A DNA stretch of 64,000 nt, taken from positions 1 to 64,000 of the forward strand of contig NZ_BILY01000035.1 in NCBI RefSeq assembly GCF_004000805.1. Reading direction: 5' to 3'. The notes beneath the pieces are model-generated. The model did no database searches. It saw only the letters and a list, made by a program, of their open reading frames with translations, and was not told where the DNA came from. This stretch comes from Paenibacillus glycanilyticus NBRC 16618 (GTDB taxonomy: Bacteria; Bacillota; Bacilli; Paenibacillales; Paenibacillaceae). Position numbers and translations under genes: made by a program. Positions 34,639 to 42,798 of the stretch are shown piece by piece. How positions within the stretch are numbered: the first letter of the stretch is position 1; each line of letters opens with the position of its first letter.

Positions 34639-35085
34639 TCAATCTTTTCGTAAATCGGATTCGTCCGGCAGCTCGCGCTCCAAATACTGCTGTACGGACT
34701 CGCCGAACAAACGAAGCTGCTGCGGAATATCCCTCGTCAGGGCATGCAGCTCGGCTCTAGGCCAGCTGTAATAATCCTGAACAAGCGGTTTGCGGAGCTT
34801 AACCAGCTCGATAAGCAGCGGCTGCATCGCTTCCGGGAAAGCGCCCGCTTCTCCGGCAATTTCCACAATATCCTCGTAGCTGCTCGCATCCCTCAAAATA
34901 AAACCGTCAATCAGGTAACTGCCGACATCCGTAACGGTCTCAATCGCGAGATGCAAAGCCCGCTCCTGTGCCAGACCTTCAAGCAGCGTACCCTGCCAGC
35001 TTGAAGCCAATGCTTCAAGAGCCGTTGCGATATCCGGTATAGCCTTTAGTCTAACTGCAATTTGTTCTTTATTTACATAATACAT
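34639..35085 (-). CDS. DUF86 (HepT-like) protein with altered active-site motif
   Basis: 148 residues, all-helical DUF86 fold: LAQERALHLAIETVTDVGSYLI and SSYEDIVEIAGEAG are typical. In the HepT RNase toxins the family motif reads R-N-x-x-x-H-x-Y; here the aligned stretch is R-K-P-L-V-Q-D-Y, so the catalytic His is replaced by Gln. No MntA-type nucleotidyltransferase antitoxin lies beside it. It resembles the stand-alone YutE group of Bacilli rather than a toxin-antitoxin pair. Its ATG is 4 nt after the stop of a 40-residue membrane peptide gene. Confidence 0.75.
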   Translation of the reverse strand: MYYVNKEQIAVRLKAIPDIATALEALASSWQGTLLEGLAQERALHLAIETVTDVGSYLIDGFILRDASSYEDIVEIAGEAGAFPEAMQPLLIELVKLRKPLVQDYYSWPRAELHALTRDIPQQLRLFGESVQQYLERELPDESDLRKD

Positions 35086-35089
35086 GTCT

Positions 35090-35212
35090 TTATTCGCCCG
35101 CTTTCAGCCTTGCTTTCTTCTTTTTTCCTTTTTTCTTTAACCATGCCACCATCACAACGCTGCTGATGAGGATCACGATCAAATAAGTCATAATCTCAAA
35201 GACGTCTCCCAT
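35090..35212 (-). CDS. Small membrane peptide (40 residues)
   Basis: A short frame from ATG 35212 to TAA 35090. It encodes one membrane helix (IMTYLIVILISSVVMVAWL) followed by a very basic tail (LKKKGKKKKARLKAGE). A GGGGAG site lies 12 nt before the ATG, which is long. The stop is 4 nt before the start of the DUF86 gene, which has little ribosome-binding site of its own, so coupled translation is plausible. I do not recognise a family; the topology (short helix plus Lys-rich cytoplasmic tail) argues for a real product. Confidence 0.5.
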   Translation of the reverse strand: MGDVFEIMTYLIVILISSVVMVAWLKKKGKKKKARLKAGE

Positions 35213-35237
35213 GAACGGTTCGCGCTCCCCTGTCCGA

Positions 35238-35525
35238 TTAGCTTACGAAGTCAACGGCAACAACAGCTTCGCGAACTTCGTTAATATGCTCGATGACCTT
35301 TTTATGTACGGGATGAACCTGATACGCTTCAAGCGCTTCCATCGACTCGAATCTCGTGATCAGAGCGATGTCGTAAGAGCGTGCCGAATGGATAACGTCA
35401 AGCCCAACTTCGATCGATTTCAGCTCGTCGATTTTGCCTTCCATATCCCGCAATACTTGAGCCGTGCGTTCCACGTTTTCACTGCTTCCGTCCTTCAGCT
35501 TGAACAATACGATATGCGTAATCAT
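35238..35525 (-). CDS. Dabb (stress-responsive alpha/beta-barrel) family protein
   Basis: 95 residues. ITHIVLFKLKDGSSENVER at the start and HPVHKKVIEHINEVREAVVAVDF at the end are the Dabb signatures. The family forms dimeric alpha/beta barrels, some with catalytic roles in polyketide or aromatic metabolism; most bacterial members have no assigned reaction. GGGAG lies 11 nt before the ATG. No enzyme operon surrounds it, so the role is open. Confidence 0.88.
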   Translation of the reverse strand: MITHIVLFKLKDGSSENVERTAQVLRDMEGKIDELKSIEVGLDVIHSARSYDIALITRFESMEALEAYQVHPVHKKVIEHINEVREAVVAVDFVS

Positions 35526-35634
35526 AAATGGTCATGCTCCCTTCAACTTGTCGAATGACAAATATCCTTTTGTCACATAATAACCCAAGCAGTCGCATTA
35601 CGGCAACATTAGCCTGAGAAAGGAACGGTACGTT

Positions 35635-35892
35635 ATGCGCTATCCCGTTATGTTTGTGGCTACCTTCATAGGTCTTGCCCTATGTGTTTATAATTCAACC
35701 GGTTACGACCCGCATAATTTCGTGTTTTTCATGTTTAGCCCTCCGGCATGGATCGTGGACATGTTCGTCGACATCCATAAGGTAAACGTTCTTCTTATGT
35801 ACGTACTTACCGTCGCGACATGGGCCCTTCTAGGGTTTATCGCCGACAGACTGATTGAACGCGGCAGAAGCCGCGACCGCGATAGAGCATAA
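35635..35892 (+). CDS. Small two-helix membrane protein, unknown function
   Basis: 85 residues. Hydrophobic segments are at about 4-19 and 50-68 (VLLMYVLTVATWALLGFIADRL), ending in a charged tail (RGRSRDRDRA). AAAGGAACGG precedes the ATG, and a strong terminator follows 10 nt after the stop. I do not recognise the family. It is the only plus-strand gene in this stretch and is followed by the convergent cupredoxin gene. Confidence 0.65.
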   Translation: MRYPVMFVATFIGLALCVYNSTGYDPHNFVFFMFSPPAWIVDMFVDIHKVNVLLMYVLTVATWALLGFIADRLIERGRSRDRDRA

Positions 35893-35901
35893 ATACAAAT
35901 C

Positions 35902-35929
35902 GAAAGAGGAGCCCTGAGGCTCCTCTTTC
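35902..35929. terminator. Bidirectional terminator
   Basis: GAAAGAGGAGCC (35902-35913), loop CTGA, GGCTCCTCTTTC (35918-35929): a perfect 12-bp stem between convergent genes. Confidence 0.9.
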
Positions 35930-35936
35930 CTTATCA

Positions 35937-36326
35937 TTATGCCGCGTCTACAATAAGCTTCGCTTTCATATCCGCATGACCTGCGCCGCATGGGACGGAG
36001 CAATGCATCACGTATTCGCCTGGCTTGTCAAATTCCAGGTTGGTCTCGAGATTATCGCCTTCGAGATCTACGTTCAGATCTTCAATCTTCAAACCATGGA
36101 TACCGCTTTTATTTTGCAGCTTCAGGATAACTTTGTCGCCAACCTTGACATGGTATTCCTCTTGACCGTAAGTAAAGTCGCTGTTCGCTTCAACTTTAAC
36201 GAGTACCGTACCTTCAGGAAGTGAAGCAGATTCGTCTACCGGTTTGGCTGGGAGGCCGAATGTCAGCAAGTATACCCCGAGAAGAGATGCCGCTGATAAT
36301 AGTACGAACATGATCCATTTGTGCAT
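35937..36326 (-). CDS. Membrane-anchored cupredoxin with CuA-type ligand set
   Basis: 129 residues. One N-terminal membrane segment (about 4-23, MFVLLSAASLLGVYLLTFGL) is followed by a cupredoxin domain. Ligands match the binuclear CuA centre of cytochrome oxidase subunit II: His77 in SGIHGL, then Cys109, Cys113, His117 and Met120 in CSVPCGAGHADM. The Glu normally between the cysteines is Val111; it binds copper only through its carbonyl, so the site may survive. No other oxidase subunits are adjacent, so this looks like a stand-alone electron-transfer or copper-handling protein on the outer membrane face. GGGGAG lies 9 nt upstream. Confidence 0.85.
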   Translation of the reverse strand: MHKWIMFVLLSAASLLGVYLLTFGLPAKPVDESASLPEGTVLVKVEANSDFTYGQEEYHVKVGDKVILKLQNKSGIHGLKIEDLNVDLEGDNLETNLEFDKPGEYVMHCSVPCGAGHADMKAKLIVDAA

Positions 36327-36470
36327 TGCTACGTGCTCCCCTTTGCGATCTTATTGTCTTAGTGTTTAATTCTTATATTACATAAGATCGTCCGAAGTTC
36401 TCAACATTAAACTGCAGAATCAGGAAAAGTTTTTTCCCGAATATGACAAAACAATGAACTTTTTGTGACT

Positions 36471-36866
36471 TTAACTTTTAAAGTATTGCTTAATGGCCTG
36501 CTCCGATTCCGCCTTCAAATAGCTCCACGGCAGATAGCAGCGCTTTGTGCTGCCGCGGCATATGTAGACCGTCTCCATGCCTTCCTTCAATCTTCGTTCC
36601 TCCAACAGCTTGATGCCCGCCTTCCTGAACTGCATGCGCAGCGCGGCCTGCTCCAGCAAGACCCGGTCCTGTATGCCGCGGAGCAGCGATTCATACAGTC
36701 TCGGTAGCTTAATGGAGCCCGTCCCCATTACTCTTATATCATGATCCAATACGAGCATCACGATTCCAAGCAGGACGTAGCGCTGCACAAGCGTTGTTTC
36801 GTCCTCTGCCGAATAGGCCGGAGACTCCCGCTCGCGTACCTGTTCATCAGCATACCGGATAGCCAT
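36471..36866 (-). CDS. Conserved hypothetical protein, YhjD-like
   Basis: 131 residues, soluble, strongly charged. Order: an acidic start (MAIRYADEQVRERESP), a helix (VQRYVLLGIVMLVLDHDIRVM), KLPRLYESLLRGIQDRVLLEQ, then IKLLEERRLKEGMETVYICRGSTKRC and a C-terminal helix (AESEQAIKQYF). The KLP-Y-x-LL and Y-x-CRG patterns recall small bacillar proteins such as YhjD, but I am unsure. AGGAGG lies 9 nt before the ATG. No function can be stated. Confidence 0.6.
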   Translation of the reverse strand: MAIRYADEQVRERESPAYSAEDETTLVQRYVLLGIVMLVLDHDIRVMGTGSIKLPRLYESLLRGIQDRVLLEQAALRMQFRKAGIKLLEERRLKEGMETVYICRGSTKRCYLPWSYLKAESEQAIKQYFKS

Positions 36867-36940
36867 TTGCTATCGCCTCCTATAAATCGAACACTTGTTC
36901 TCATTATAGCGAACGCCGCTTGTACAACGCAACCCTAATC

Positions 36941-37336
36941 TTACTTCTCTTTATCCTTCAGCACCTCAATTATTTTGCGTATGCGGTCGGGAAGCGGAAG
37001 ACCAATCCGGCCGTAATTCTCTATAATGGAAATGATCTCATTCGCTATATAGAAATAGATAGCTGCACCCATGGTAATATTATCGAGCTCAAGCAAAATA
37101 TCAATCCGATGCGCAAGAAGAATGACGAGCAGCATCATTCCTTTTCGTGCCAGCCCCCAAGCTCCGAAAAAGCTGTTCAATCCTCTCCCTTCTTTAATTG
37201 ACGCGGTTATGCCCGAAACGTAATCAATGCCCATCGCCACTACCAATAGAGTTAATGATTCCATCCATCCGCCGAATGCAAACGTAATCACAGAGCCGAT
37301 AATCCCGCTAACCGAGCACACCATGACTAACTGCAT
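36941..37336 (-). CDS. Phage-holin-family membrane protein (orphan)
   Basis: 131 residues. Segments at about 3-20, 24-45 (LTLLVVAMGIDYVSGITASI) and 65-85 with FFGAWGLARKGMMLLVILLAH, then GAAIYFYIANEIISIIENYGRIGLPLP, match the phage_holin_4 (Cp-1/TcdE-like) family. These holins form membrane pores for lysis or toxin export. No endolysin, phage structural gene or toxin is beside it, so it is not part of a visible prophage. Its Shine-Dalgarno AAGGGGTG (7 nt from the ATG) is inside a stem-loop. Confidence 0.82.
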   Translation of the reverse strand: MQLVMVCSVSGIIGSVITFAFGGWMESLTLLVVAMGIDYVSGITASIKEGRGLNSFFGAWGLARKGMMLLVILLAHRIDILLELDNITMGAAIYFYIANEIISIIENYGRIGLPLPDRIRKIIEVLKDKEK

Positions 37337-37343
37337 CTCTCGT

Positions 37344-37395
37344 CACCCCTTTCTGCAAGTAATCCATCTATTCTATGCAGATAAAATAAGGGGTG
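37344..37395 (-). promoter_or_regulatory. RBS-sequestering hairpin upstream of the holin gene
   Basis: In the minus-strand transcript CACCCCUU pairs with AAGGGGUG, the exact Shine-Dalgarno of the holin gene (8 bp). An inner UCUGCA/UGCAGA stem (6 bp) and an 18-nt loop complete the hairpin. The ATG at 37336 follows 7 nt later. Folding would block initiation. Confidence 0.6.
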
Positions 37396-37428
37396 CTTGT
37401 TCGAATGGTATACATTCTATCAAACGGG

Positions 37429-39039
37429 CTATTTGGCCATATAGCGGTCAAGCGCCGCCTTCTGGATCGCGATCGCCCGGTCAATATTAAGCGCTTTGAG
37501 CTGGGCGACGTAATCATCGAACGAGTCGAGAGGATCGATTCCCAGAATAATGCGCAAAGACATTTCGTCCACGAGCGTCATGGCATCCTGCATGATGGCG
37601 GAAAACTCCGCGCTTTCCCGCTCGGTCTTCTGAACCGGCGGCAGCATATACTTCTCCGCTTCGGTATCCGCCCATATATTCACGGCTTCCTTCTGCTCCG
37701 GAAGCATATAATATTGCTCCATGTAAGCTACGTCCTGCACGAACGGGCCGAAGTAACTCGCCCTGCTGTACATCGCAATGGCTTGGGAAGGAGCCAGCTT
37801 ATCTGGATTATGGAGGATCAGATCCGTGTACGTCGGCTTTCCGCCTTGCATCGTATAGCTTACGCCTTCAATTCCGAAGTTGAAGAGCAGATGCCCCTCT
37901 TCGCCGTAACCGTAGTCCAGCATCCGAACCGCCTCTTCGGCATGGCTGCTTTTCGTCGAGATCGCAACGCCGCCGCTGCTCATGTAAGGATTCACTCTTT
38001 GGCCGAACATCGGCCGCTCCCCTTGATGAAGGACCGGATAAGGCGCCGCCACAAACTCCGCGTCCGGATCCTTCTCCTTGAGCAGAGGCAGCCAGGTCCC
38101 GATCCCGGATCCGGCATTCCAGATGCTTGCGCCGCTTCTGCCGTTCAGCATGCTGGAATCAATCGTTCTTGTATCCACCGTCGCAATGTTGCGGTCGATC
38201 AGCCCTTCGGCATACCAGTCGCGGAACAAGGACAAGAACTGCTTGTATCCCGGCTCTATAGGGCCGAATTTGACCTGCCCGTCCTTCAGATAGAACCCTT
38301 TCTTCACGCCAAATGCTCCGACGAACGCGCCGTTCTCCACGCCGAACAGCGGACTGGGCGTACTAAGGAACGTAAGCGGCGCTTGCACGCCCTTTTTCTC
38401 CTTGAACGCCTTCAGCACCGCATGCCAATCGTCGATCGTCACCGGAACGGACAAGCCAAGCTCCTCCAGCCAGTCCTTGCGGATAATCGGGCCTTGGTAA
38501 GTCCGCAGCCTCGCATCCCCCTGAATGAAAGGGAACACGTAATAGCTGCCGTCCGCCGTCTTGATCTGCTTGTCAATGTCTGGATGCTCGCTTAAGTACC
38601 GCTTTAAATTCGGGGCGTATCGATCAATCAGATCATTCAGCCTCAGGATATAGCCGTCTTTTATCGCTTTCTCCGGCCCGCCGGGGAAAGTCGCCCATTC
38701 GTATTCGATCATATCCGGCAGCTCCCCCGAAGCCAGCATGACATTCAAAGCCTGCTTCGCCTGGTTGGCGGGAGGCTGGATGAATCTCAAATTGACGCCG
38801 GTGCGCTTCTGCCATTCCTGGAAAAAAGGAACGTCTTGAAAACGCGGCTTGACGCTCGCCGCATTGCCGTTTAACTCGGCCCAGTAGGTCAATGTCTCGC
38901 CTGTTGCCGGCGATTGCCGTTCCTCCCTCTTCTGGGCCGTTGAATTTTGTCCGTTATGGCCCGTTTGCTTGCAGCCGGCCAGACAGCTTAGCGAAACAGC
39001 GGTAATCAGGAGGATGGCAATTATGCGGTAGTTCTTCAT
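37429..39039 (-). CDS. Extracellular solute-binding lipoprotein (LplA/YtcQ type), second copy in operon
   Basis: 536 residues. Lipoprotein signal with lipobox LAGC (Cys22). The mature part is a type I/CUT1 substrate-binding protein with VPFFQEWQKRTGVNLRF, FPFIQGDARLRTYQGPIIRKDWLEEL and DYGYGEEGHLLFNFG. It is clearly paralogous to the protein at 44664-46304 that opens the operon. It captures an oligosaccharide outside the membrane and delivers it to the LplB/LplC-type permeases. It ends the operon, 12 nt behind the membrane AraC regulator. GGGGGA precedes the ATG. Confidence 0.9.
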   Translation of the reverse strand: MKNYRIIAILLITAVSLSCLAGCKQTGHNGQNSTAQKREERQSPATGETLTYWAELNGNAASVKPRFQDVPFFQEWQKRTGVNLRFIQPPANQAKQALNVMLASGELPDMIEYEWATFPGGPEKAIKDGYILRLNDLIDRYAPNLKRYLSEHPDIDKQIKTADGSYYVFPFIQGDARLRTYQGPIIRKDWLEELGLSVPVTIDDWHAVLKAFKEKKGVQAPLTFLSTPSPLFGVENGAFVGAFGVKKGFYLKDGQVKFGPIEPGYKQFLSLFRDWYAEGLIDRNIATVDTRTIDSSMLNGRSGASIWNAGSGIGTWLPLLKEKDPDAEFVAAPYPVLHQGERPMFGQRVNPYMSSGGVAISTKSSHAEEAVRMLDYGYGEEGHLLFNFGIEGVSYTMQGGKPTYTDLILHNPDKLAPSQAIAMYSRASYFGPFVQDVAYMEQYYMLPEQKEAVNIWADTEAEKYMLPPVQKTERESAEFSAIMQDAMTLVDEMSLRIILGIDPLDSFDDYVAQLKALNIDRAIAIQKAALDRYMAK

Positions 39040-39051
39040 TGTGATATCCCC

Positions 39052-41415
39052 CTAGTTCATTTCCTTGTATTTGCCCGGCGTTATGCCTTCGTACTTTTTG
39101 AATACACGGATAAACGTTGCGGCATCGTTGTATCCAACCGCGCGCGATACGTCGCTTACGGATTCCTGAAGCACCGTCATCCGCCGCTTGGCCTCGGCAA
39201 TCCGGTATTTATGCAAATAGTCCAGCAGCCCTTCGCCTGTCTGCGTCTTGAACAGCTTGGACAAGTAGCTTCCCTTCAAATCGAAATGCTCGCCGATCGT
39301 ATTAACGTTCATATTGGAATCTCCGTAATTCTCCCCAATGTATCCGGCCACGCGGGCCGACAAATCGCGGATGGACTCGGCGCGCTCATGCGTCATATTG
39401 GATTCGAGCCTTGCAGAGGCGAAAGCGCATACATCCCTTAACAAAGAATGAAGCTCCTGCCGCATCTCCTGGACCGTATCGCAAGCCATAATGCCATTCA
39501 TCCAATTCGGATTATCGTTCAGAACGCTGCCCTTGCCGTCGCCAAGCTCGTTAATGGCCTTCACCATCGTTCCGACCAGATTAAACATAAAGCATTTGGC
39601 CAGCGTCAGATTCATCATCGGCTGCTGGAAGTTGCGGTCCGCAATCTCATTCATAAAAGCGGAAGCCTGTTCGAAATCGCCGCTCTTGATCAGATTAATC
39701 AATTGCTGCTCCGCCTGAAGCGGATAATGATAACCGAATTGAACGGCATCGGAAGGCGTCTTACGGATATCGTCATAGGTTATGATGCCTTTTTTGCCAA
39801 GCACCATTTTATACTCCATCGCATCTACCGCTTCGCTATAAGCGGCTGCAATCCCCGTCAAGGTGCTATGCCTGCCGCTGATCGCCACCGTAAGATCCAT
39901 ATCGTAGCGCTTCAGGAAGCGCTGCGCCTCGGTCGCGATCTCATGCAAATCCTTCTTGTATTGCTCTTCGTCCCCGCTTCCGCAGGTTAAATTCACGAGA
40001 CAGACCATCATGTCGTCCATTTCCGCCACGTAGCCCGCATGATCGTAACGTCCGGCAAGCTCCTCCACCACATTGCTGATAATGAATTGAAGGAATCTTC
40101 TCCGTTCATTGTCGTCAATGCCCGGCAGCTTCTCGTAAAGGCTTTCATCATTCTCGATAACAAATAAAATAACCGCGTAATCATCCGAGATTTGCTCCAT
40201 GCGGTACGTCTTGAAGGCTTCCTCGTAAGGAATAGGCGAATCCAGCCGACCCTTCAACAGCCTGCTGAGCATGTTCGACCGCAGCACGTTGTGATGCATC
40301 TGGAGCTGCATCGCGATTTTGTCCTTCTCGCTTCGCGTCCGGCTGACCGCCCGCTGAATGAAATTCAGCTCGTTCCATTCCGCATGCTCTTCATCGTTAT
40401 TTTTGTCGGTTAACGACTCTACAAGCTTCTGGATCGGCGAATAGTTGCGGCGCATAAAGAACCAGGTAAGCACGCCTGCCCCCATCACGCTGATCAGTAC
40501 GCTCACCAGCGTCAGCTTCCGGACATATTCGGCCTTCTGCCAATAAATGCTGCTAGGGATCACCAGCGCGTACTTCAGATCCGATACGGATGATTGCAGG
40601 TAAAAGATTTCCGAATCTCCCGATTTCATCGAGGTCGGCATCTCTTCGCCGCCGCTCCGAACCTTCTGCAGGATAACCTCTTCGCCCTGCTTCTTCGGCA
40701 GATTGGACAGCAGCACCTCGTTATTCCGGTTCAAAATGAGAACGTACCCTCCGCTGAAGCCGGAGATGCTCTTGATGGCATTCTGGAATCTGGCCAAATC
40801 CGACATCACCACTACCGTGCCTGCTTGCCTGCCGTTCAGATCTTTAGGCAAATGAGTAATGTAAGCGATTGAAGACTGCGTAGCCCCTGCATCCATAAGC
40901 GGCAGCAGCGTAAACTGGTTATGCTCCGAAGTCTCTACGGCAGCCAGCCAATCTTCATAACTCATCTGGCCGGTGTCGTGAAGGGTGGCAAAGGCCGTCT
41001 TCATATCGCGGACATTGCCGGAGCGCAATACCGCATGCTCCCGCTCCCAGGTGACGTAAAACTCATCTATCGAAGCATAAGAAGTCTGATAGGTTTGAAA
41101 TTCCTTCACGAGCTGATAAGCATCGAATTGCGCATCCGCTTCCGTTCTGCTTGAATACATCAAGGTCTGAAGCCTTGCATTCCAGGTCAGCTCCATGGTC
41201 AGGCGCTTCATCTGATCCACCTGATTATCGATGGTGTAGCCCACCTGCTTGAGCAGCGAATCATTGGCACGGTGAATCTCGCTTCGAAGCGCCGCGCTCG
41301 ACTGCGAATATACAATTAAGCTGATTAGTATCGGTACGAATAATACCGCGCAATAGGAAATCAGCCACGTTACGATGATGCTTTTCCGTTTCTCCCATAT
41401 GGATCGAATATTCAA
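39052..41415 (-). CDS. Membrane-bound AraC-family regulator with extracellular sensor
   Basis: 787 residues from a TTG at 41415 (eight nt after GGAG). Membrane segments lie at about 13-37 and 298-317, with a large extracellular dCache-like domain between. A cytoplasmic linker is followed by a C-terminal AraC double helix-turn-helix (MNVNTIGEHFDLKGSYLSKLFKTQ and VSDVSRAVGYNDAATFIRVFKKYEG). It senses ligand outside and binds DNA directly, a one-component transmembrane design common in Paenibacillus sugar operons. It probably activates the GH88/import operon in which it lies. Confidence 0.88.
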   Translation of the reverse strand: MNIRSIWEKRKSIIVTWLISYCAVLFVPILISLIVYSQSSAALRSEIHRANDSLLKQVGYTIDNQVDQMKRLTMELTWNARLQTLMYSSRTEADAQFDAYQLVKEFQTYQTSYASIDEFYVTWEREHAVLRSGNVRDMKTAFATLHDTGQMSYEDWLAAVETSEHNQFTLLPLMDAGATQSSIAYITHLPKDLNGRQAGTVVVMSDLARFQNAIKSISGFSGGYVLILNRNNEVLLSNLPKKQGEEVILQKVRSGGEEMPTSMKSGDSEIFYLQSSVSDLKYALVIPSSIYWQKAEYVRKLTLVSVLISVMGAGVLTWFFMRRNYSPIQKLVESLTDKNNDEEHAEWNELNFIQRAVSRTRSEKDKIAMQLQMHHNVLRSNMLSRLLKGRLDSPIPYEEAFKTYRMEQISDDYAVILFVIENDESLYEKLPGIDDNERRRFLQFIISNVVEELAGRYDHAGYVAEMDDMMVCLVNLTCGSGDEEQYKKDLHEIATEAQRFLKRYDMDLTVAISGRHSTLTGIAAAYSEAVDAMEYKMVLGKKGIITYDDIRKTPSDAVQFGYHYPLQAEQQLINLIKSGDFEQASAFMNEIADRNFQQPMMNLTLAKCFMFNLVGTMVKAINELGDGKGSVLNDNPNWMNGIMACDTVQEMRQELHSLLRDVCAFASARLESNMTHERAESIRDLSARVAGYIGENYGDSNMNVNTIGEHFDLKGSYLSKLFKTQTGEGLLDYLHKYRIAEAKRRMTVLQESVSDVSRAVGYNDAATFIRVFKKYEGITPGKYKEMN

Positions 41416-41559
41416 ACCAAGATCTCCTCGCCTGTACGTAAATGTTAAGGTTGCTCATGTTGTTTGCCAGCTTTAGAACCTTATTATACGCATACAAAAG
41501 GCGCCAGAGGAAGTTGCAATATGTGCAAAACGATTGACGATAGCTCTACTGGAGCCCCA

Positions 41560-41605
41560 AAAACAGCACAAATAGCCCGTTGGAATCATCCAATCGGGCT
41601 ATTTG
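41560..41605 (-). terminator. Terminator or attenuator between GH88 and the regulator
   Basis: AAATAGCCCG (41570-41579) with the inner TTGGA/TCCAA stem pairs with CGGGCTATTT (41595-41604). On the minus strand the sequence continues GTGCTGTTTTTGG. It may end most transcripts after the GH88 gene. Confidence 0.7.
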
Positions 41606-41625
41606 CCATTATACGATATTTGGTA

Positions 41626-42756
41626 TTAGAACATACGCTGCTTCCAGCCGTTCAGCTTCGCGATGGCTTCGACGAAGAAGTAGTCTCCGTAGATAAGAGA
41701 CACATCCACGTTCTGCCCAGCCGGTTTATGGCCGGTGCCATGCTTCAGAATCGCTTCATGCGAAGGTTCGGCCCATGTGCCGTAATTCGAATAAAGCGAC
41801 GCCAGAATGCGCTCTGCCGCTTCGCGGTAGATACGTCCTTCCTTCTCGGCCAGCAGAGCGGCCAATTCGATCAAGCCCGAAGCGGCAATCGCTCCGGCCG
41901 ACGTATCGCGCGGCTCTTCGTCCATCTGCTCCGACGCGCGGAAATCCCAGTGAGGAACATGATCCTCCGGCAGATTCGCGATAAAATAATGCGCAACGCG
42001 CTGCGCCGCCCGCAAATATTCGATATTGCCGGTATAACGGAAAGTGTTCGCCATTCCGTACAAGGCCCAGGAAGCGCCGCGGCTCCAGCCGGAATTCGGC
42101 GCTGCCCCTTGCCCGCCGCGTACCTGGTCGAATTCGCCCGTCTCCGGATCGAAGCAGACAATATGGTTCACCGAGCCGTCTTCGCGGATAAAATGTTTCA
42201 ATACCGTATCCGCATGCGCGCTGGCTATATGCGCAAAGCGCGAATCTCCGCTCTCCGCCGATGCCCAGTACAGAAGCGACAGATTCATGCACGTATCGAT
42301 TATCGACCAGCCATGCATGTCGCCGTTCCAGGCGCGGATAAACCGCCCGTTCAGATTAAAGCGTCCCGCCATAAAATTCGCGGCGAACAAGCCGCGGCGC
42401 AACGCGTCTTTGTCTCCGGTAATCCGGTATTTCGCAACCGCCGTCGGCAGGAAGTGGAAGCCTACGTCATGGTCGAAGGAGTTCGGCCGGAGCATTTGCG
42501 CTTCCAGCCGCTCATCCCAGCTCCAGGCAGCCTCTTTATATTTCTCGTTGCCGGTCGTTTCGTTCATCAGCCACAGAATCCCCGGCCAGAAACCCGAAGT
42601 CCACCAGTCGATTCTTTGATCATCGTAAATGCCGTCCGCCTTGGCCGCATGCGGGGATTTCTCCCCGATTTGAACGATCATGCGGTCTACCTTCTCTTCA
42701 AGCTGCTTCCAAATGCGCTTTACATCCAATTTGCTTTGAGTCGAGCTTGCTTGCAT
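41626..42756 (-). CDS. GH88 unsaturated uronyl hydrolase
   Basis: 376 residues, (alpha/alpha)6-barrel of GH88. IDWWTSGFWPGILWLMNE (about 49-66) is diagnostic. The two catalytic aspartates are Asp97 in FDHDVGFHF and Asp154 in SIIDTCMNL, and SGWSRGASWALYGMA follows. It hydrates and releases the unsaturated uronic acid that polysaccharide lyases leave at oligosaccharide ends. There is no signal peptide, so it acts on imported oligosaccharides. Its place behind LplABC-type transporter genes supports import of lyase products (pectic, rhamnogalacturonan or glycosaminoglycan-like). GGAGG lies 8 nt upstream. Confidence 0.9.
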   Translation of the reverse strand: MQASSTQSKLDVKRIWKQLEEKVDRMIVQIGEKSPHAAKADGIYDDQRIDWWTSGFWPGILWLMNETTGNEKYKEAAWSWDERLEAQMLRPNSFDHDVGFHFLPTAVAKYRITGDKDALRRGLFAANFMAGRFNLNGRFIRAWNGDMHGWSIIDTCMNLSLLYWASAESGDSRFAHIASAHADTVLKHFIREDGSVNHIVCFDPETGEFDQVRGGQGAAPNSGWSRGASWALYGMANTFRYTGNIEYLRAAQRVAHYFIANLPEDHVPHWDFRASEQMDEEPRDTSAGAIAASGLIELAALLAEKEGRIYREAAERILASLYSNYGTWAEPSHEAILKHGTGHKPAGQNVDVSLIYGDYFFVEAIAKLNGWKQRMF

Positions 42757-42798
42757 GTTCCCTGCCTCCCGGATTATTCTCTTGGACTATGAAATAAA

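Noticed and set aside
34639..35085. HepT-MntA toxin-antitoxin system
   Set aside because: No MntA nucleotidyltransferase gene is adjacent and the catalytic His of the HepT motif is replaced.
36941..37336. Holin as part of a prophage
   Set aside because: No endolysin, capsid, tail, integrase or terminase gene is adjacent; flanking genes are chromosomal.
37393..38595. 400-codon plus-strand open frame opposite the second LplA-type gene
   Set aside because: Antisense shadow with Arg/His-rich, non-domain sequence.
41464..42792. 442-codon plus-strand open frame opposite the GH88 gene
   Set aside because: Antisense shadow; the minus-strand frame carries the GH88 active-site motifs and a good Shine-Dalgarno.
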